From contig CATYIV010000001.1 in NCBI GenBank assembly GCA_958407465.1, positions 111,662-175,661 on the forward strand: a stretch of 64,000 nucleotides of DNA. Reading direction: 5' to 3'. The notes below the pieces were generated by a model that worked only from the letters and a program-made list of their open reading frames with translations, was not told the DNA's origin and searched no databases. The position numbers and the translations under genes are program-made. The DNA comes from an uncultured Collinsella sp. Lineage in GTDB: Bacteria; Actinomycetota; Coriobacteriia; Coriobacteriales; Coriobacteriaceae. Of the stretch, positions 63,226-64,000 are shown piece by piece; position 1 is the first letter of the stretch; each line of letters starts with the position of its first letter.

Positions 63226-63585
63226 ATGGCACGTATTAAGCGCGCTGTTGCCGCCAAGAAGAAGCGCCGTACCGTTATGCACCGTGCGAAGGGTTACTAC
63301 GGTGCCGCTTCGCGTACTTACAAGCATGCTAAAGAGCAGGTCCAGCACTCCCTGCAGTATCAGTATCGTGACCGTCGCAACAAGAAGCGCGAGATTCGCT
63401 CTCTCTGGATCACCCGCATCAACGCTGCCGCTCGCCTGAACGACATCTCTTACTCTCAGTTCATGCACGGCCTGAAGGTTGCCGGTATCGAGCTCGACCG
63501 CAAGGTCCTGGCTCAGATGGCTTACGAGGACATCGAGTCCTTCAACGAGCTGGCTGCCATTGCCAAGAAGGCTCTCGAGGCCTAA
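63226..63585 (+). CDS. rplT: 50S ribosomal protein L20
   Basis: 119 aa, basic, with L20 motifs AKGYYGAASRTYKHAKEQV and LWITRINAAARLND. In many bacteria L20 represses its own operon by binding the leader. It ends the infC operon before a terminator. Confidence 0.97.
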   Translation: MARIKRAVAAKKKRRTVMHRAKGYYGAASRTYKHAKEQVQHSLQYQYRDRRNKKREIRSLWITRINAAARLNDISYSQFMHGLKVAGIELDRKVLAQMAYEDIESFNELAAIAKKALEA

Positions 63586-63606
63586 TAGATTCTGTTGAAT
63601 CGCTAG

Positions 63607-63643
63607 GGGAGTGTCGCACTGTGCGCGGCACTCCCTCTTTTTT
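63607..63643 (+). terminator. Terminator of infC-rpmI-rplT
   Basis: GGGAGTG, loop, CACTCCC, then TCTTTTTT, 21 bp after rplT. Confidence 0.85.
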
Positions 63644-63645
63644 AT

Positions 63646-64000
63646 CGAAAGCGCTGGTTTATATTGTAAAAGCGCGGGTAGATAGACACTTACAGGTGAC
63701 CGATCTGTATATATCTCCTAACCGAAGGGTCATCATCTGATACGTGCAGTATTTCAGCACCAGCCTTTCTATTACTTATATAGGAAGCGATATGTTGTGT
63801 AGGACTTGTGAAGAGTGGAATTGACGTCCCACTCGGCTTCGCGGTCTGGCAATATATCTCCTTGCCGCGCGGCCCGGTCGGACCGGATCAGCCGCGCAGG
63901 CGTGCACCTTGAGAACCGGATACTGCGAGGATGGACACTTACTTCAGTGTCGCATCCGGGCAGACATCGAACCATTTGAAATGGTCTAACTTGGATTTGT
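63646..64000. other. Probable rRNA operon leader, no gene
   Basis: No coding sequence. It holds several TATA-like boxes (TATATT, TATATA) and ACCTTGAGAACCGGATACTGC, similar to the conserved stretch near bacterial 16S/23S spacers or leaders. A stem GGATG.ACACT / AGTGT.CATCC follows. The 16S gene would begin just past the window. Identity is an inference. Confidence 0.4.

Noticed and set aside
1..64000. CRISPR array
   Set aside because: No regular short direct repeats with spacers were seen; the repeats found are isolated palindromes and inverted-repeat elements.

Overview
The window is GC-rich and looks like a Coriobacteriia (Actinomycetota) chromosome, most probably Collinsella or a close relative. 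This rests on base composition, strong GGAGG-type ribosome binding sites, and a gene set that mixes actinobacterial families (DUF3516 helicase, DUF4097, DUF2130) with obligate-anaerobe traits: reverse rubrerythrin, an FAD lactate dehydrogenase with EtfBA, and a clostridial-size single-chain PurL. It is almost all coding, with short intergenic gaps. The genus is an inference, since no 16S sequence is present.

Layout. 1-5.6 kb: the tail of a Vsr/DUF559-like protein, a 120-bp inverted-repeat element, reverse rubrerythrin, an alcohol/aldehyde dehydrogenase pair, a 27-aa membrane peptide, a HIRAN protein with a 59-aa partner, and a phosphoesterase. 5.6-17.1 kb: RNA and envelope housekeeping, with a DUF2130 coiled-coil protein, DUF3516 helicase, TrmB, another methyltransferase, a membrane-tethered HTH regulator with a DUF4097 protein, Elp3 and a spermidine-synthase-like protein. 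17.1-22.7 kb: a minus-strand three-gene cassette (TerB_N/TerB_C protein, BrxD-like DUF2791 ATPase, Lhr-like helicase) that resembles a DNA-processing or defence module without the rest of a BREX system. This is the strongest candidate for an under-described system.

22.8-26.9 kb: DUF554 and a five-gene surface/secreted operon with a miniature LPXTG-type protein. 27.2-30.8 kb: the D-lactate dehydrogenase/EtfB/ferredoxin-EtfA operon, a probable electron-bifurcating lactate oxidation complex. 30.8-43.4 kb: HD hydrolase, AzlCD, KdgT, a diguanylate cyclase whose 5' end is cut by an in-frame TGA, EamA, PurL, a cation/proton antiporter and homoserine dehydrogenase. 43.6-49.9 kb: a complete branched-chain amino acid ABC importer (two LivK paralogues, then LivHMGF).

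50-61.8 kb: CutC, a DUF4931 HIT-like protein, a BASS-like transporter, a RecJ-RecQ fusion, the Rel (p)ppGpp enzyme, an MBL hydrolase, class II FBP aldolase and a transglutaminase-like protein. 61.8-64 kb: tRNA-Leu(CAA) with a second copy of its 3' end, then the infC-rpmI-rplT operon behind an attenuator-like leader, with infC apparently starting at AUA. The last 350 bp resemble an rRNA operon leader.

Scattered through the window are two mobile-looking repeat classes: two copies of a ~120-bp terminal-inverted-repeat element, and four long palindromes sharing GGGAC/GTCCC. No CRISPR array, integrase or transposase gene was seen.
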